Of a stretch of DNA of 64,000 nucleotides, positions 16,875-25,747 are shown piece after piece. The notes below the pieces were generated by a model. It was not told the DNA's origin. It did no database searches and was given only the letters and a program-made list of their open reading frames with translations. The stretch covers positions 1-64,000 of the forward strand of contig CAZOHT010000018.1 of the NCBI GenBank assembly GCA_964579825.1, in the 5' to 3' direction. Positions within the stretch are counted from its first letter, which is position 1. Each line of letters begins with the position of its first letter. Origin of the DNA: SPCO01 sp964579825 (GTDB lineage: Bacteria > Chloroflexota > Limnocylindria > Limnocylindrales > CSP1-4). A program made the translations under genes and the position numbers.

Positions 16875-17843
16875 ATGGCCCACGATGCGCGAATGACCGA
16901 CCCGACCCGCCGGCTTCGTTCGCCGATGGCGCTGCGCCTCGTCCTCGTCGCGGCCCTCTGCACGCTTCTGGGCGTGCCGGTCGTCGGGGCGTTGGCGGCG
17001 TCGCCGGAACCGTCCGCCCAGACCCAGCCCGCGCCGCCGAACGCGTCCGGCGATCCTGGCAAGGGACCCGGCCGCGGCCAGGGCTGGGGCCAGCTCGGCA
17101 AGGGCGAGCGCGGCGGGTTCGGGCACGGTGGCGTCACGATCACGGCCGTCAGCGGCTCGAACGTGAGCCTCGAGACGGAGGACGGCTGGACGCGCACGAT
17201 CGCGGTCACGTCCGCCACCGAGATCACCAAGGGCGGCGCGACCATCACCGTCGCCGACCTGGAGGTGGGTGACCAGATCGCCTTCCGCCAGACGAAGAAC
17301 GCCGACGGCACCTACACGATCACCGCGATCACCGTCCGAACGCCGAAGGCCGGCGGCGAAGTGACGGCCGTCAGCTCGACGACGATCTCCGTCACCGCGC
17401 GCAACGGCACCGTCACCAAGATCACGGTCAACGGATCGACGACCTACGTCTTCGGCAAGGAGGCCGCGACCCAGGCCGATGTCACGGTCGGGAGCCGGAT
17501 CCACGCGGAAGGCTCGCTCGACGGCACGACGTTCACGGCCACGCGCGTCCGGATCGAGCCCGCCGTCGCCGGCGGTGAGGTGACCGCCAAGACGAGCAGC
17601 TCCATCACCGTCAAGGGCCGAGACGGCAAGGCGACGACGATCCACGTGTCCGCGGCGACGACCTACAAGGTCCGCGGCAAGGAGGCCGCGACGCTCGCGG
17701 ACATCGCGATCGGTGACTTCCTCGTCGCGTCGGGCAAGGCGCGTGCCGACGGTTCGCTGGACGCCAGCCAGGTCGGCGCGGGCAAGCTCACGTGGGGCAA
17801 GCACGACAAGCCGGCCGCGCCGGGCGCGAGCGCCACGCCCTAG
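16875..17843 (+). CDS. Secreted repeat protein, DUF5666-like
   Basis: The 322 residues have an N-terminal signal or anchor (hydrophobic MALRLVLVAALCTLLG at about residues 18-35), a Pro/Gly-rich linker, and three tandem beta domains of about 65-70 residues. Each repeat carries the pattern VT(A/T)xSxxxxSVxxxxG...ITVxxxTxxxxGxxxATxxDVxVGxxIxxxG, as in DUF5666 (OB-like) secreted proteins. ATG 16893 is an equally possible start. It follows the two-component operon on the same strand and is convergent with the nitrilase gene, 6 bases away. The function is unknown; an extracytoplasmic binding role is a guess. Confidence 0.72.
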   Translation: MAHDARMTDPTRRLRSPMALRLVLVAALCTLLGVPVVGALAASPEPSAQTQPAPPNASGDPGKGPGRGQGWGQLGKGERGGFGHGGVTITAVSGSNVSLETEDGWTRTIAVTSATEITKGGATITVADLEVGDQIAFRQTKNADGTYTITAITVRTPKAGGEVTAVSSTTISVTARNGTVTKITVNGSTTYVFGKEAATQADVTVGSRIHAEGSLDGTTFTATRVRIEPAVAGGEVTAKTSSSITVKGRDGKATTIHVSAATTYKVRGKEAATLADIAIGDFLVASGKARADGSLDASQVGAGKLTWGKHDKPAAPGASATP

Positions 17844-17849
17844 CCGAGC

Positions 17850-18683
17850 CTAGACCCGGACGCGCGCCTCGCCGGAGTACGCATCCGGTCGGCGATTCAG
17901 CAGGGACGGGATCTGGCGTCGCACCGTCGCGACCCGCTCCAGGTCCAGGTCGGCATGGATGATCCCGACGGTGTCGGGCGCCTGGGCCACGACCGTCCCC
18001 CACGGATCGATGACCATCGAGCGGCCGAACGCGGGGAACCGTGCCGGCCCACCGATCTGCGACGGCGCGAGGACGTACGCGCCATTCTCGATGGCGCGAG
18101 CCCGCAGCAGGACCTCCCAGTGGTCGCGTCCGGTCCGTTCCATGAAGTTCGCCGGCACGGTCAGGACCTGCGCGCCGGCCAGTGCCAGGGCCCGGTACAG
18201 CTCCGGGAAGCGCAGGTCGTAGCAGATCGACAGGCCGACCGGGATACCGTCGACGGCCGTGACCACAGGCCCGGTGCCGGGCGTCACCCGGTCCGATTCC
18301 GTATCCACGGGTCCGCGCTCCACAGCGACGTCGAAGAGGTGGATCTTCCGATAGGTCGCGGCGATGGACCCGTCGGGGGCGATCAGCGTGGACGTGTTGT
18401 ACGGGCGGGCCGGGTCGCCCGACGTCTCGGCGGTGCTGCCGACGAGGATCCAGGCGTCGCGCCGGCGCGCGACATCCGCGAACGCGTCCGTGTGCGGACC
18501 CGGGATGGGCCGGGCCGAGGCGCGCGATCCGTCGTCCGAGCCACGGAATTGCAGGTACTCGGGGAGCGCCACGAGGCGAGCGCCCGCGGCGGCGGCGGCA
18601 TCGGCCAACGCGGCGGCCCGGGCGATGTTGGCCTCGACGTCGTCGTCGGCATCGAGTTGGACCAGGGCGACCTTGAGCGTCAT
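17850..18683 (-). CDS. Carbon-nitrogen hydrolase (nitrilase superfamily, NIT2/omega-amidase-like)
   Basis: Cytosolic amidohydrolase of 277 residues with the complete Glu-Lys-Cys triad: Glu42 in LPEY, Lys113 in YRKIHLFD and Cys154 in SICYDLRFPE. The sequence around the triad is closest to the NIT2/omega-amidase and deaminated-glutathione-amidase branch, which hydrolyses alpha-ketoglutaramate-like or deaminated glutathione amides. I chose ATG 18683 because the superfamily N-terminus (KVALVQLD) starts right after it. It is divergent from the phosphoribosyltransferase gene, with about 70 bases between. Confidence 0.92.
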   Translation of the reverse strand: MTLKVALVQLDADDDVEANIARAAALADAAAAAGARLVALPEYLQFRGSDDGSRASARPIPGPHTDAFADVARRRDAWILVGSTAETSGDPARPYNTSTLIAPDGSIAATYRKIHLFDVAVERGPVDTESDRVTPGTGPVVTAVDGIPVGLSICYDLRFPELYRALALAGAQVLTVPANFMERTGRDHWEVLLRARAIENGAYVLAPSQIGGPARFPAFGRSMVIDPWGTVVAQAPDTVGIIHADLDLERVATVRRQIPSLLNRRPDAYSGEARVRV

Positions 18684-18754
18684 CGGTGCATCGTACGCCG
18701 GCGCCGGTCTGCCGGGAGGTGCACAGTGGACCCGACAGCTGTCGAGGTGCCGAC

Positions 18755-19408
18755 ATGCCAGGATCCGCCACCTTCGAGGACCGCCGAGATGCCGGCCGGC
18801 AGCTGGCCGGCGTGCTGGCGACGTCCAGCCAGGGGCTCCCGATCGTCCTGGCGATGCCGCGCGGCGGGGTCCCCGTCGGCGCCGAGGTCGCGGCGGCCCT
18901 CGGCGCACCACTCGACCTCATCGTCGTGCGCAAGATCGGCTGCCCCTGGCAGCCAGAACTCGGTCTAGGTGCGATCGCCGAGGGTGGCGTCCGGGTCCTG
19001 AACGACGACCTGATCCGCGATCTGGGTGTCCGACCGGACGAGCTCGAGGCCGCGACCGCCGCCGAGGTCACCGAACTGGATCGGCGCGTTCGCCGCTATC
19101 GAGGTGACCGGCCGCCGATCCCCGTGGTCGGACGCCACGTGATCCTCGTCGACGACGGGCTCGCGACCGGCTACACGGCGCGGGCGGCCATCGACGCCAT
19201 CCGCCGCGCCGGAGCCGCGCGCGTGACGCTGGCGATCCCGGTCGCCCCGCCACGGAGTGCCGCCGAGCTGGGCCGCATCGCCGACGAGGTGTGCACCGTG
19301 ATCACGCCACAGGCATTCGCCGGGGTCGGCGCGTTCTACCGTGACTTCAGGCAGACGTCTGATGACGAGGTGGTCGCGATCCTGGCCCGGGCCGGCCGGC
19401 CCGGATAG
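18755..19408 (+). CDS. Phosphoribosyltransferase-family protein
   Basis: The 217 residues include the PRPP-binding loop VILVDDGLATGYTARAAI at about 129-146 and the upstream LAMPRGGVPVGAEVAAAL, the hallmark of the COG1926 'predicted phosphoribosyltransferase' group. The substrate base is unknown. Members often sit beside stress or phosphate genes, and some are fused to dienelactone hydrolases. ATG 18755 fits the domain start better than the open frame upstream. A small gene cluster of unknown proteins follows on the same strand. Confidence 0.85.
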   Translation: MPGSATFEDRRDAGRQLAGVLATSSQGLPIVLAMPRGGVPVGAEVAAALGAPLDLIVVRKIGCPWQPELGLGAIAEGGVRVLNDDLIRDLGVRPDELEAATAAEVTELDRRVRRYRGDRPPIPVVGRHVILVDDGLATGYTARAAIDAIRRAGAARVTLAIPVAPPRSAAELGRIADEVCTVITPQAFAGVGAFYRDFRQTSDDEVVAILARAGRPG

Positions 19409-19529
19409 AGCCGTCGGATGACCCTGTCGGACGCTTGCCAGGGGCGAGAGAATCAGAGGCACCGAGGATCAGGATCGGACCACCACCGCCGGAACGGCGA
19501 TCGATGTCGCCACAGGACAGGAGGTCGTG

Positions 19530-19739
19530 ATGGACGAGCTGATGACCGTGGACGAACGAGCGGAGGATGAGCTGGAGTCGCAGGAGGCCGGGAGCACGTT
19601 CGTGCTTGGCGCGGAGGGCTGGGAAGCGGCGGCGTTCCTGGATCCCGAGGATGACTGGAGCCTCCTCGCCGATGGGTCGTACCTGTCGCCCGATGGCGCG
19701 ATCCGAAGCTGGCCGCTGGTCGGCCCCGAGCCCCTCTGA
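19530..19739 (+). CDS. Small acidic protein, unknown
   Basis: The 69 residues are strongly acidic (Glu/Asp-rich first third), with a Trp-containing second half that reads like a short beta motif (DDWSLLADGSYLSPDGAIRSWPL). A good Shine-Dalgarno (GGAGGTC) ends about 5 bases before the ATG, with an in-frame GTG just upstream. Codon use is as GC-rich as the neighbours. The DGSYLSPDG segment looks like a short ligand-binding or structural hairpin. I do not recognise a family. Confidence 0.6.
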   Translation: MDELMTVDERAEDELESQEAGSTFVLGAEGWEAAAFLDPEDDWSLLADGSYLSPDGAIRSWPLVGPEPL

Positions 19740-19904
19740 CCGACGGGCTCGATAGCGGTCGACCGGACGGATCGGGCGCGACGCGAACCGGATGCGGTCT
19801 CGGTTCGGGCGGTCTGTCGCCTGGATCGGTGACTTCGAGCACTCCCCGGACGGGCTGAAGACGTGCCACCGTGATCGTGGCCGGGCCGGAACGGGAGGCG
19901 CGCG

Positions 19905-20057
19905 ATGACGGCAGTCGGACACACACGGGTCCATGGCAGCAGCCGGGACCGGGCGATCGGGGTCGAGGTCGCCAGGATCGTCGCGCTCGTCGCGGCGGCC
20001 ATCCTGTCCATCGTGATCGTCCTTCCGGTGCTCCTCGACCTGGCGGCCCGCGGATGA
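19905..20057 (+). CDS. Small single-pass membrane protein
   Basis: The 50-residue frame starts at an ATG preceded by GGGAGG. A polar, Arg-rich N-terminus (about 22 residues) is followed by one hydrophobic helix (ARIVALVAAAILSIVIVLPV) and a short LLDLAARG tail. It ends 7 bases before the next gene, so co-transcription is likely. The function is unknown. Support comes from the ribosome binding site, the clean hydrophobic pattern and the tight spacing. Confidence 0.5.
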   Translation: MTAVGHTRVHGSSRDRAIGVEVARIVALVAAAILSIVIVLPVLLDLAARG

Positions 20058-20064
20058 CGACGCC

Positions 20065-20772
20065 TTGACCGCGCCCGTCCCCCACTTCGAGGCCGGACCG
20101 GACCCACAGTTCGCCGCCGGCCTGCTGGCGGACTGGGGCTTCCTGGCGAACCCGGACCTGCCCGACGGGCCCGGGCCGGGCTACCTGCTGGTCGCACTGC
20201 GCGACGTCCCGTCGCTCCGTCACTACGACCCTGAGTCGATCGAATTCTGGGAGAGTCGTGGTGGACGGGGCACCCGGGTCGAGCTGACGCGGTCAAGCCC
20301 GATGCCGCTCGAGGCCAGCTTCTCGTGGGGACAGGTCCGGATCGTGGATCGGCTTGCGATCAGCAACGAGTGGCTGACGTTCGGCGGCTCGATGTCGGCC
20401 GCGGTCGTGGGCGGCATGATCGCCGCCGCCTTCGTCTCACCGGCTCCCCTGCTGCGACGGGGCGGCCATTCGCAGGGCTGGGACCAGGGCGCCGACAGCC
20501 TCGGGGCGTTCTTCGGTCGGCTCATGGTCGCGGTGGACTACGCACCCGGGTTCGAAGCCCTGGTCGCGGGCGCGACGCCGCTGACGCGGTATGCCGCCTT
20601 CGTCGCCGACCTGTCCGTACGGCTCGGGCGCTCCCCCGGCCTGCGCACCACCGAGCCGGCCCTGTGGCGCCTCATCGACCAGGCGTCGGCGCGGCTCCAG
20701 CACGACCAGCCGACAGACTGGACGGCCGGGTTGGCGCTGCTCGACGCCGCGGGACTCGACCGGCCGGCCTGA
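20065..20772 (+). CDS. Protein of unknown function
   Basis: The 235 residues are probably cytosolic apart from one weakly hydrophobic Ala/Val/Gly stretch at about 110-130 (SMSAAVVGGMIAAAFVSPAPLL). There is no recognised motif, and the domain order cannot be assigned. The only start in the correct region is TTG 20065, just after the small membrane gene. It is followed 24 bases later by the flavodoxin-like gene. Its codon use is normal for the window, so it is very likely real. Confidence 0.6.
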   Translation: MTAPVPHFEAGPDPQFAAGLLADWGFLANPDLPDGPGPGYLLVALRDVPSLRHYDPESIEFWESRGGRGTRVELTRSSPMPLEASFSWGQVRIVDRLAISNEWLTFGGSMSAAVVGGMIAAAFVSPAPLLRRGGHSQGWDQGADSLGAFFGRLMVAVDYAPGFEALVAGATPLTRYAAFVADLSVRLGRSPGLRTTEPALWRLIDQASARLQHDQPTDWTAGLALLDAAGLDRPA

Positions 20773-20796
20773 CCATCACGAAGCGGAGGATCGATC

Positions 20797-21297
20797 ATGC
20801 ACGCCATCGTCGTCTACGAATCGCTGTGGGGGAACACCGCGGCCATCGCCCGGGCCATCGCCGAAGGGATCGGGCCTGACGCCCGCGCGCTGACGACCGA
20901 CGAGGCCACCCCGGACATCGTCTCCGAGGCGGATCTGATCGTGGCCGGCGCGCCGGTCCTGGCGTTCCGCCTGCCGTCCGACGCGATCCGCGACAGCATC
21001 GCGACCGGCGAGCGCAACGCCCCGACCCCGCCGGACCTGTCGCATCCCTCGATGCGCACGTGGCTCGCCGGCCTGCCGGCCGGTCATGCCGCCGTGGCCT
21101 CCTTCGAGACCCGACTACGCTGGTCGCCCGGCGGAGCGACGGGCGGCATCGACAGCGGACTCAGGAAGGCCGGCTATCGGCCGCTGGCCAAAGCCCAGAG
21201 GTTCGTGGTCACGGGCAAGTACGGTCCGCTGCGTGACGGCGAAGTGGATCGCGCGCGGCGCTGGGGCGAGGAGCTGGCCCGAGCCCTCGTGAGCTGA
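20797..21297 (+). CDS. Flavodoxin-domain protein
   Basis: The 166 residues begin with the flavodoxin FMN-phosphate loop as VVYESLWGNTAAIARAIAEG (residues 5-24) and continue with the alternating strand/helix pattern, including DLIVAGAPV and AAVASFETRL. It probably binds FMN and carries electrons or acts as a small quinone or disulfide reductase; the partner is unknown. The start has a good ribosome binding site (GCGGAGG, 11 bases upstream). The last residues lie 12 bases from a convergent lipoprotein gene. Confidence 0.82.
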   Translation: MHAIVVYESLWGNTAAIARAIAEGIGPDARALTTDEATPDIVSEADLIVAGAPVLAFRLPSDAIRDSIATGERNAPTPPDLSHPSMRTWLAGLPAGHAAVASFETRLRWSPGGATGGIDSGLRKAGYRPLAKAQRFVVTGKYGPLRDGEVDRARRWGEELARALVS

Positions 21298-21309
21298 CGT
21301 CGAGGGCGG

Positions 21310-22053
21310 TCAGCGGATGCCGGTGTCGTACCCCAGCTGGACCTGGACCACGGCGCCTTCGGACACCGCCACGGCGGTCGGTTCCGGCGTGCCCATGAGT
21401 CCGTCGACGGCCTCCGCGGTCACCGTATAGTCGCCGGCGGCGACTGCCACGTAGAACGCGCCGTCCACGCCACTCACGGTGCGCGCGACTTCGGTCCCGG
21501 ATCCATCGAGCACGACGATCGTGGCATCCGCCACCGGACGCGGGGCACAGGCCGGATCGCCGATCGTCTCGACCGGGCAGACCGGCCCGGCGACGGTGGT
21601 CCCGCCGATCCCGGGCCCGCTCATCCCGATCGGCGACGGCCACTCCTGGGGCGGCACGGGCGAACCCGTCTCGGACTGGAGGTTGACCGTGCCGTCCGGA
21701 AGGACGGCGAACAGCCAGGCGTGCTCGTCGATGCAGCCAGCCGGGCAGTCGCCCCAGCCGAGCCGGATCTCGACGACGTAGGCGCCGACGCCCGAGGCGG
21801 GTGTGACCTTGTACCAGGCCGACTGGCCGATCATGTCAGGCATGTACGGGCCGATGCCGGCGAAGCGGGGCTCCTTGGCGATGACCGCCGCGAGCGCCTC
21901 CTCGGGCGTATCGACGGTGCCGCCGATCGGCGCCACGGACGAGGACGGGGACGGGGATGTGGCCGGAGACGAGACCGCCCCACCGCAGGCGGCGACGAGG
22001 GCCAGGATGGCGGCGAGGGCGATGAGCCCGGCCGGGCGCGTGAGGTTCGTCAT
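21310..22053 (-). CDS. Lipoprotein with C-terminal CarboxypepD_reg-like domain
   Basis: The 247 residues start with a lipoprotein signal peptide with lipobox LVAAC at about residue 19-23, then a Ser/Pro/Thr linker. A middle globular domain contains two Cys pairs (GDCPAGC and CPVETIGDPAC). The C-terminal domain (about 175-245) reads like a carboxypeptidase-regulatory-like or Big_9 beta sandwich (ATIVVLDGSGTEVARTVSGVDGAFYVAVAAGDYTVTAEA). It probably sits on the outer face of the membrane. The function is not known. Confidence 0.75.
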   Translation of the reverse strand: MTNLTRPAGLIALAAILALVAACGGAVSSPATSPSPSSSVAPIGGTVDTPEEALAAVIAKEPRFAGIGPYMPDMIGQSAWYKVTPASGVGAYVVEIRLGWGDCPAGCIDEHAWLFAVLPDGTVNLQSETGSPVPPQEWPSPIGMSGPGIGGTTVAGPVCPVETIGDPACAPRPVADATIVVLDGSGTEVARTVSGVDGAFYVAVAAGDYTVTAEAVDGLMGTPEPTAVAVSEGAVVQVQLGYDTGIR

Positions 22054-22116
22054 GGCCGAAGGACGGACCGGCGCGTCCCGAAGTTCCCGGACGAACCGAT
22101 CGCGACCAGGCGTCGG

Positions 22117-24015
22117 TCAGTCGTCCTCGCGCTCGGACCGGCGGCGACCGCGGACCACGAGCAATCCGCCCACCAGGATGCCGGCCGCGGCGACCAGCAG
22201 CAGGATCGGGGTCGTATCGCTGCCGGTGCTCGAGCCGTCACCTGGCGCCGCTGAGGCTCCCGGGGTGGCCGATGCACCCGGGACCGCCGACTCACCGGCG
22301 CTGGGCGATGGCACCGCGGCGACGGGCTCGGTCAGGAGCGGATACCCGAAGGACCCGTACCCGAACAGTGGGAATCCGTTGTCCGGCTGGTTGGTCCAGC
22401 CGCCGAACGTGTCGGTCCGATGGGCGACGAGGGTGTCGTCGTACGTCAGCACGTGATACGGAGCCTCGTCGTAGAAGAGGTTCTGCATCTGGGCCATGAG
22501 CTCGTGGCGTTCCTCGTCCGTGGCGGCGACGGCCTGCGCGTCATACAGGCGGTCGTACTCGGGGTTCGAGTACAGGCTGTCGTTGGTGGAGCCGATCAGG
22601 CTGGTGGTGAAGATCTGCAGGAGCGGGTTCGGGTCCGCGTAGCCGGTCCAACCCCAGATGATCATGTCCCAGTCGGCGGTGCGGTCCGGCGCTTCCTCGG
22701 TCGGCGGCAGTTCGAGTTCGAGCAGCGTCGCCTCGTCGTAGATGCTGGTCGAGACCTTGATGCCCACCAGCTCGAACCAGCCCGAGATGAACTCGGCCAT
22801 CTTCGGGTAGTTGGGCGAGTCCGTCGGCATGTAGAGCCGGAGGCTGATCGGCTTGCCTTCCTTGTCGAGCCGCTGGCCCGAGGCGTCGAGCGGGTAGCCG
22901 GCGTCGGTCAGCTTCTGCTTGGCCAGTTCGATGTCGAAGGTCCGAGGGTTGTCCGGTTCGACGTGCCACTTCTCCTGGAACGGCGGCACCTGGGTCGTCC
23001 CGATCTCGCCGTAGCCGCCCAGCACGCGATCGATCAGGGCCTGCTTGTCGATCGCGTAGCCCAGGGCGTCGCGGAACTTCGGATCGCGCAACGCCTTCGT
23101 GGACGCCCCGCCGCCGGGGATGTCCTGGTCGTAGCAGTTGAGGTTCAACATCGTCCAGCCGTTGGTCACGCCGTTGACGACCGCGATGTTCGGCTCGGAC
23201 TTGAGTTCGTCGAATTGGTCGGCATTGAATCCGATGGCGTAGTCCAGCTCGCCGCTCTTGAGCGCCTGGACCATCGTGTCCGCGGACTTGTAGAACTGGA
23301 TGACGATCTGGTCGGCCGCGCCCTGCTGACCCCAGTAGTTCGCGTTCCGCTCGAAGCGCACGAACTGGCCGGTCTGCCATTCGACGGCCTGGTAGGGGCC
23401 GCTGCCGACGACCGGCGGGTCGTTGGAGAATGTGTCGTTGCTCGCCAGGGTCTGGTCCTGCCAGATGTGCTTCGGCAGGATCGGGATGTACATCTGGAGG
23501 ATCCGGTCGGACGGATCCGTGTTGTGGATGACGAGCGTGGTGGCATCCGGCGCCTCGACCGAGGTGACACCCGCGTTGTAGAGATCGGGGTCGATGTAGC
23601 CAAAACCGACATAGCCCTGCTCGGCGATCCCGTCCAGGGCCCACTGGAAGGTCCAGCGAGCATCCTCGGCGGTGGCCGGCTGGCCGTCCGACCACTTCAT
23701 CCCCTCATGGATCTTGAAGGTCCAGGTGAACGAGCCATCGGCCTCGTCCGCGCGCGACCAGGACTCCGCGAAGCCGGGCACCGGCTCGAGGTCCTGGCCG
23801 AATCCGACGAGCAGGTCGTAGTTGAGGGTGAACACCTCGAACCCGATCGAGAGCGCCGTGTTCCACGGATTCATCGAGTCGAGGTCGGCCACCGTCCCGA
23901 ACCGGAGGGTGCCGTCGCCGGCTGCCTGGGTCGGGGGCGCTGACGGCAGGATCGCCGCGAACGCCAGGGTGGCCGCAGCGGCAAGACGGACGAGGCGGGC
24001 GGTGAAGGTCGTCAT
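22117..24015 (-). CDS. ABC-type oligopeptide/nickel solute-binding protein (family 5), membrane-anchored
   Basis: The 632 residues carry a signal peptide (about 1-32) and the complete SBP_bac_5 fold: TLRFGTVADLDSMNPWNT at the start, FTWTFKIHEGMKWSDGQPATAEDARWTF, GSGPYQAVEW and FRDALGYAIDKQALI. The last 90 residues are unusual: a Pro/Ser/Ala/Thr linker, then a hydrophobic helix and an Arg/Glu tail (about 600-632), so the binding protein is tethered by its C-terminus rather than by an N-terminal lipid. No permease or ATPase gene is nearby. The substrate could be a peptide or another small solute. Confidence 0.9.
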   Translation of the reverse strand: MTTFTARLVRLAAAATLAFAAILPSAPPTQAAGDGTLRFGTVADLDSMNPWNTALSIGFEVFTLNYDLLVGFGQDLEPVPGFAESWSRADEADGSFTWTFKIHEGMKWSDGQPATAEDARWTFQWALDGIAEQGYVGFGYIDPDLYNAGVTSVEAPDATTLVIHNTDPSDRILQMYIPILPKHIWQDQTLASNDTFSNDPPVVGSGPYQAVEWQTGQFVRFERNANYWGQQGAADQIVIQFYKSADTMVQALKSGELDYAIGFNADQFDELKSEPNIAVVNGVTNGWTMLNLNCYDQDIPGGGASTKALRDPKFRDALGYAIDKQALIDRVLGGYGEIGTTQVPPFQEKWHVEPDNPRTFDIELAKQKLTDAGYPLDASGQRLDKEGKPISLRLYMPTDSPNYPKMAEFISGWFELVGIKVSTSIYDEATLLELELPPTEEAPDRTADWDMIIWGWTGYADPNPLLQIFTTSLIGSTNDSLYSNPEYDRLYDAQAVAATDEERHELMAQMQNLFYDEAPYHVLTYDDTLVAHRTDTFGGWTNQPDNGFPLFGYGSFGYPLLTEPVAAVPSPSAGESAVPGASATPGASAAPGDGSSTGSDTTPILLLVAAAGILVGGLLVVRGRRRSEREDD

Positions 24016-24117
24016 GGGCGCGCACTCTGCCACAGGAATGGGGAATCCGCAGGAAACGACTCGCGATACGAGACTCCTTGGCCCGAGCGTGGCAGCGGGC
24101 GCCCTAGACTCGGGCCC

Positions 24118-25347
24118 ATGGACCCTGACGAGCTGCCCCTGCCCATCCGCGTCATGGTCTTCAATATCGAGGAGGGCGGGACCGGCGTGGACCTCGACCT
24201 GGTCGTCGAGGCGATCCGCCTGGCCGACCCCGACATCGTCGCGCTCGAGGAGGCGATGGGCCACGCGGGCCGCATCGCCGAGGCGCTCGGATGGGGCTTC
24301 GCGTCGGCGCGGACCCACCTCCTGTCACGCCATCGGATCGTCCGCGCCGGCACGCCTGACGTCCCGTTTGACTACGTGGAAGTCCGCCCGGGCGGGTTCG
24401 TCGCCGTCGCCAGCGTCCACCTTCCGGCCGAGCCGTACGGACCGCAGCTCGCACGCGACGGGGGCACGGAAGCGGAGATCGTGGCCCTCGAGAGACGCGT
24501 CCGCCTGCCGCGGTTCGAGCGGATCCTGGCAGGGCTGTCGGGGCTCGAGGCCGCCGGCATCCCGGTCTTCGTCCTGGGCGACTTCAACACGCCCTCGCAC
24601 CTCGACTGGACGCCCGAGGCGGTGGGGCTCCGACCGCACGTGCGTCGACCGGTCGCGTGGCCCGTCAGCCTGGCGGCGGAGCGGGCCGGGTTCCGCGACA
24701 TGTGGCGCGAGGTCCATCCGGATCCCGTCGCCGACCCCGGACTGACGTGGTGGGCCGAGCGGCCACCGACCGGCGGCTACGAACCCGGGACGGACACTCC
24801 CGACGACCGGATCGACCACATCTACGCGGCCGGACCGGCGGTCGCCACGGCGTGCATCGTCGTCGGCGAGGCGGGACGGGCGGGCGTGTCGCTCGGGCTG
24901 GACCCGTGGCCGTCCGATCATCGGGCGGTCCTCGCGACGGTGACGATCGTCCCGGCGGTGATGACCGTCGATGGCGAGGCTGAGACTACCGTCCGCGCCA
25001 TCCGGGCGGTCGAACCCACCTCGACGGTCGCCCTGGCCGTCGCTCGCCAGACCGTCCGCGTCGGCGAGCCCATCGACGTCCGCTGGTCCGGTGGACCAGC
25101 GCTGCGCTGGGACTGGATCGCCGTCTTCCACGCCGATGTGAGCGACCTCGTCGATGCCCACCTGATCTGGCGCCACACGGACCGGCGGGCCGACGGGTCG
25201 ATCCGCCTGGACGCCGACGCCGCCCTCGTCGATCAGTCCTCGATCGGAGGTACCTGGCCACTGCCGCCGGGCGACTACCGGGTGGCGTATCTGCTCGACG
25301 ATGGCCCGGAGGCGGTCGCCTGGGCGGACGTCCGGGTGGTTCCCTAA
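24118..25347 (+). CDS. Endonuclease/exonuclease/phosphatase-family hydrolase with C-terminal Ig-like domain
   Basis: The 409 residues have an N-terminal EEP domain (about 8-280) with the metal and catalytic motifs: VMFNIEEGG (Asn), ALEEAM (Glu), VLGDFNTPSH, DDRIDHIY and the terminal SDHRAVLATV. The C-terminal about 110 residues look like a beta sandwich. There is no signal peptide, so the location is uncertain. EEP members cleave phosphodiesters in nucleic acids, inositol phosphates or lipids; the substrate here is unknown. It is divergent from the solute-binding protein gene across about 100 bases. Confidence 0.85.
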   Translation: MDPDELPLPIRVMVFNIEEGGTGVDLDLVVEAIRLADPDIVALEEAMGHAGRIAEALGWGFASARTHLLSRHRIVRAGTPDVPFDYVEVRPGGFVAVASVHLPAEPYGPQLARDGGTEAEIVALERRVRLPRFERILAGLSGLEAAGIPVFVLGDFNTPSHLDWTPEAVGLRPHVRRPVAWPVSLAAERAGFRDMWREVHPDPVADPGLTWWAERPPTGGYEPGTDTPDDRIDHIYAAGPAVATACIVVGEAGRAGVSLGLDPWPSDHRAVLATVTIVPAVMTVDGEAETTVRAIRAVEPTSTVALAVARQTVRVGEPIDVRWSGGPALRWDWIAVFHADVSDLVDAHLIWRHTDRRADGSIRLDADAALVDQSSIGGTWPLPPGDYRVAYLLDDGPEAVAWADVRVVP

Positions 25348-25499
25348 GCCCATCGCCAGGGCGGCGTAGGGCCCCGGCGCGACGGATCCATGGGTCACGA
25401 CCCTCGTGGATACCGGGATCTCCCGATGTGCCGGCCCCGCCTTTAGGCCGACGATGCCTCCATACCCGAAGACGCCCCGGAGGGGGCAGGAGGCCAGTC

Positions 25500-25691
25500 A
25501 TGCATCCCACGTTCAGCCAGTATCTCGTCGATGATCGCCACGCGACGCTCCGCGCCGAGGCGGACCGATCCCGCCTGGCACACCTCGCCCGGAACGCCGG
25601 GCCGGCAGCCCCGACCTCGGCACCGTCCGGCGTCCGCCGTGCCCGCCCGGGCATCGTCCGTCGTCTGGTCCTCCGGCTGACCGCGACGTGA
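25500..25691 (+). CDS. Small basic protein, unknown
   Basis: The 63 residues have a helical, charged N-terminal half (YLVDDRHATLRAEADRSRLAHLA) and an Arg/Pro/Ala-rich C-terminal half. A clear ribosome binding site (GGCAGGAGGCC) precedes the ATG at 25500 by about 5 bases. The N-terminal pattern is common in short actinobacterial and chloroflexal proteins annotated as hypothetical. The upstream stretch 25348-25499 holds no other gene. It may precede the LuxR-type regulator in the same transcript. Confidence 0.5.
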   Translation: MHPTFSQYLVDDRHATLRAEADRSRLAHLARNAGPAAPTSAPSGVRRARPGIVRRLVLRLTAT

Positions 25692-25747
25692 TCGGCGACC
25701 GGCCGCAGCGGGGACCCGGCGGGGATCCGGCGCGTATCCTTGCCGGC

